Origin: Lachnospiraceae bacterium
Lineage (GTDB): Bacteria > Bacillota > Clostridia > Lachnospirales > Lachnospiraceae
NCBI GenBank assembly: GCA_003542935.1
Contig: DPJQ01000137.1
Span: 1 to 7,328, forward strand
Reading direction: 5' to 3'
Length of the DNA: 7,328 bases
A program made the position numbers and the translations under genes. Position 1 is the first letter of the stretch, and every line of letters starts with the position of its first letter. Below the pieces are notes generated by a model. It worked only from the letters and a program-made list of their open reading frames with translations, was not told where the DNA came from and ran no database searches. Shown here one piece after another: positions 6,109-7,328 of this stretch.

Positions 6109-7005
6109 ATGGGAAAAGATATAAAACCGGCGCAGCTTATGATACCGGTGTATATCAATGAGAAAATTGTACTGGACATGCTTGCGATCATGGAGGATGG
6201 CTTTTCAACCGTCAGCCAGGTAAATTATTCAGAGCATAAGGCACGTGAGGCAACACAGACAGGGCAGATGGAACTGTCAACATCAGTACCTCTGCTGAGT
6301 AAGCTTTTGAAAATTGATTTAAAGGGGGGCATCTCCCATTCCGGCAGCAACAGTGAGGAAGAAAACACGGCAAAAGAAAAAGTGCATACGAATGTATCGC
6401 TGCTGTCAAAGTTCCGCGATTTTCTGATTGACAAAAAAATACTGCATACGGATTTTAATATAGCCCAAATGCAGGTCGGAGATTATGTTGAAATGGAGGG
6501 AGTGCTGCAGAAAAATCCGCTGATCGATTATATGGATACACTTATAGACATATTCCATATGGCCAGCATTTTTTCGGAAAAACCTCAGTTGGGTAATCGA
6601 ACGCAGGCAAAGAAGCAGACGAGGGAAGAATCGGAAATGCTGCGGCAGATTAAAGCCTTTACAGAAGAATTAAAACACAGCGGTACGATTGATTTCATTT
6701 TATCGGACAGGAAAGGGACAGCGGTGCTTTCCGCCCAGGAGCAGTATCTGGCCAATGACAATGTCTCTGAAATACTGGGCGGACACTTTAAAGTGCTGGG
6801 GAAGGTAATTGCCATTTGCAGAGACGACTCTGAGAGTATTGATCTTTTACGGAAAACGGCGCTGTCTGTTTTGCCAGAAATGACATTATCAGAAATGCTT
6901 TTATGGTTTAAGAATGAGGAGCTCAGTGAATATAACCTGCCTGAATTAAAAACAACAATTACGGGCCCCGCGGTCATAGTGATTCCCGTCGCGATTTATG
7001 CCTGA
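6109..7005 (+). CDS. DUF6414-like protein of unknown function
   Basis: This 298-residue soluble protein has no signal peptide or membrane segment. The start is supported by AAAGGGG (6095-6101), 7 nt before the ATG at 6109. The N-terminus (IPVYINEKIVLDMLAIMEDG, residues 12-31) is followed by a Ser/Thr/Gly-rich region (about 50-92), a block SLLSKFRDFLIDKKIL (97-112) and VGDYVEMEGVLQKNP (123-137). The second half has GHFKVLGKVIAICRDDSESI (225-244) and a terminal GPAVIVIPVAIYA. These blocks match my memory of the DUF6414 family (a conserved GKV core and a GPA..IPIAIY end); the assignment is tentative and a profile search would settle it. No catalytic motif is visible. The long Ser/Thr stretch could be a target of the upstream kinase, which is conjecture. 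It is the third gene of the probable operon, 33 bp after the small Cys/His gene, and nothing coding is seen after it. Confidence 0.72.
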   Translation: MGKDIKPAQLMIPVYINEKIVLDMLAIMEDGFSTVSQVNYSEHKAREATQTGQMELSTSVPLLSKLLKIDLKGGISHSGSNSEEENTAKEKVHTNVSLLSKFRDFLIDKKILHTDFNIAQMQVGDYVEMEGVLQKNPLIDYMDTLIDIFHMASIFSEKPQLGNRTQAKKQTREESEMLRQIKAFTEELKHSGTIDFILSDRKGTAVLSAQEQYLANDNVSEILGGHFKVLGKVIAICRDDSESIDLLRKTALSVLPEMTLSEMLLWFKNEELSEYNLPELKTTITGPAVIVIPVAIYA

Positions 7006-7014
7006 CCATCAGGC
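7000..7014. repeat. Inverted repeat across the DUF6414-like stop codon
   Basis: GCCTGA (7000-7005) and TCAGGC (7009-7014) are perfect complements around the loop CCA. The stem contains the TGA stop codon. AGAAAAG follows, not T residues, so this is not a standard terminator. Confidence 0.4.
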
Positions 7015-7234
7015 AGAAAAGAGTTGGGAAATGGTAACAGTTCGGGCTTGGCTGAACTGTAACGAGAGCGGGTGCCGAATGAATTATTGAAAGACGCCGT
7101 GCTCACCAAATCGGTTTTGGTGGTCAATAAAGGAAGTTACGACTGATTGACATATTGGTCAGGATAATAGCGCTGCAGAAAAAGTCTGAAAAAAATTTGT
7201 GAAAACCTCCGTTACTTTTTATGAAATAGTTTTG
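7006..7234. other. Non-coding tail after the operon with two hairpins
   Basis: I see no supported gene in this stretch. Two stem-loops are visible: ACAGTTC (7037-7043) with GAACTGT (7054-7060) around 10 nt, and CACCAAA (7104-7110) with TTTGGTG (7116-7122) around TCGGT. Neither is followed by a T run. A TTGACA at 7147-7152 has no -10 box at proper spacing. The stretch could be a structured 3' untranslated region of the operon mRNA, since the strong terminator is downstream at 7235. Confidence 0.45.
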
Positions 7235-7288
7235 ATACAGGAAAGCCCTGCCTCCATTTTAGCAAAATGGAGCGGGGCTTTTCTGTAT
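7235..7288 (+). terminator. Long-stem intrinsic terminator, probably bidirectional
   Basis: The arms at 7235-7260 and 7264-7288 pair almost fully: ATACAG outside, AAAGCCC/GGGCTTT in the middle and TCCATTTT/AAAATGGA inside, closing on the 3-nt loop AGC, with G-T pairs and one bulged C. T-rich sequence sits in the right arm (GGGGCTTTTCTG) and in the opposite strand's equivalent (CTTTCC), so it may act in both directions. It would end the kinase operon transcript from the left. The bases after 7288 hold no recognisable feature. Confidence 0.75.
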
Positions 7289-7328
7289 GAGAAGATAAAA
7301 CAGGTATGGCTGGTATGTTCCAGCCCTT

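Noticed and set aside
7031..7090. 19-residue open frame after the DUF6414-like gene
   Set aside because: No ribosome binding site stands before the ATG, and the stretch is mostly an RNA hairpin; too short to support.
7147..7168. TTGACA followed by GATAAT as a promoter near the right end
   Set aside because: The spacer is only 10 bp, too short for a sigma-A promoter.

Overview
The window looks like chromosomal DNA from a gut-type Firmicute, most likely a Lachnospiraceae/Clostridia relative. This is inferred from strong AGGAGG-type ribosome binding sites, sigma-A-like promoters, a lysine-rich Big_2 plus InlB-type-repeat surface protein, and an HTH/Ser-Thr kinase pair of a kind I recall from Lachnospiraceae. 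No database search was possible, so the taxon is an inference.

Layout. Positions 1-118 hold what looks like the C-terminal end of a membrane protein, followed by a long interrupted inverted repeat (94-143). A well-formed promoter (180-208) and RBS drive a large secreted multidomain M4 (thermolysin-like) metalloprotease at 242-3712. Its order is: signal peptide, two bacterial Ig-like domains, three tandem InlB-type B-repeats, FTP/PepSY propeptide, catalytic M4 domain with all key residues, and a YfaP/DUF2135-like C-terminal domain. The 370-bp gap at 3713-4082 contains a possible protein-coding remnant (3730-3921), an 8-bp palindrome and a perfect 10-bp hairpin (3981-4005).

The right half is a compact four-gene cluster. 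A leftward small HTH regulator (4118-4555) has lost its normal C-terminus through an apparent 1-base deletion in an A tract. Its ancestral tail can still be read in the next frame down to 4083. Facing away from it is a probable operon: a membrane-anchored Ser/Thr protein kinase (4647-5786), a 69-residue Cys/His-rich small protein (5866-6075) and a DUF6414-like protein (6109-7005). The last 323 bp contain no supported gene, but they hold several hairpins and a strong long-stem terminator (7235-7288).

How they may work together. The protease is probably an independent exported enzyme. The HTH, kinase, Cys/His protein and DUF6414-like protein look like one functional module: the regulator and kinase are divergently arranged with overlapping promoters, and the operon genes are tightly spaced. 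The module has no function I can name. It is the best candidate here for an undescribed signalling or defence-like system, possibly one whose regulator is damaged in this strain.
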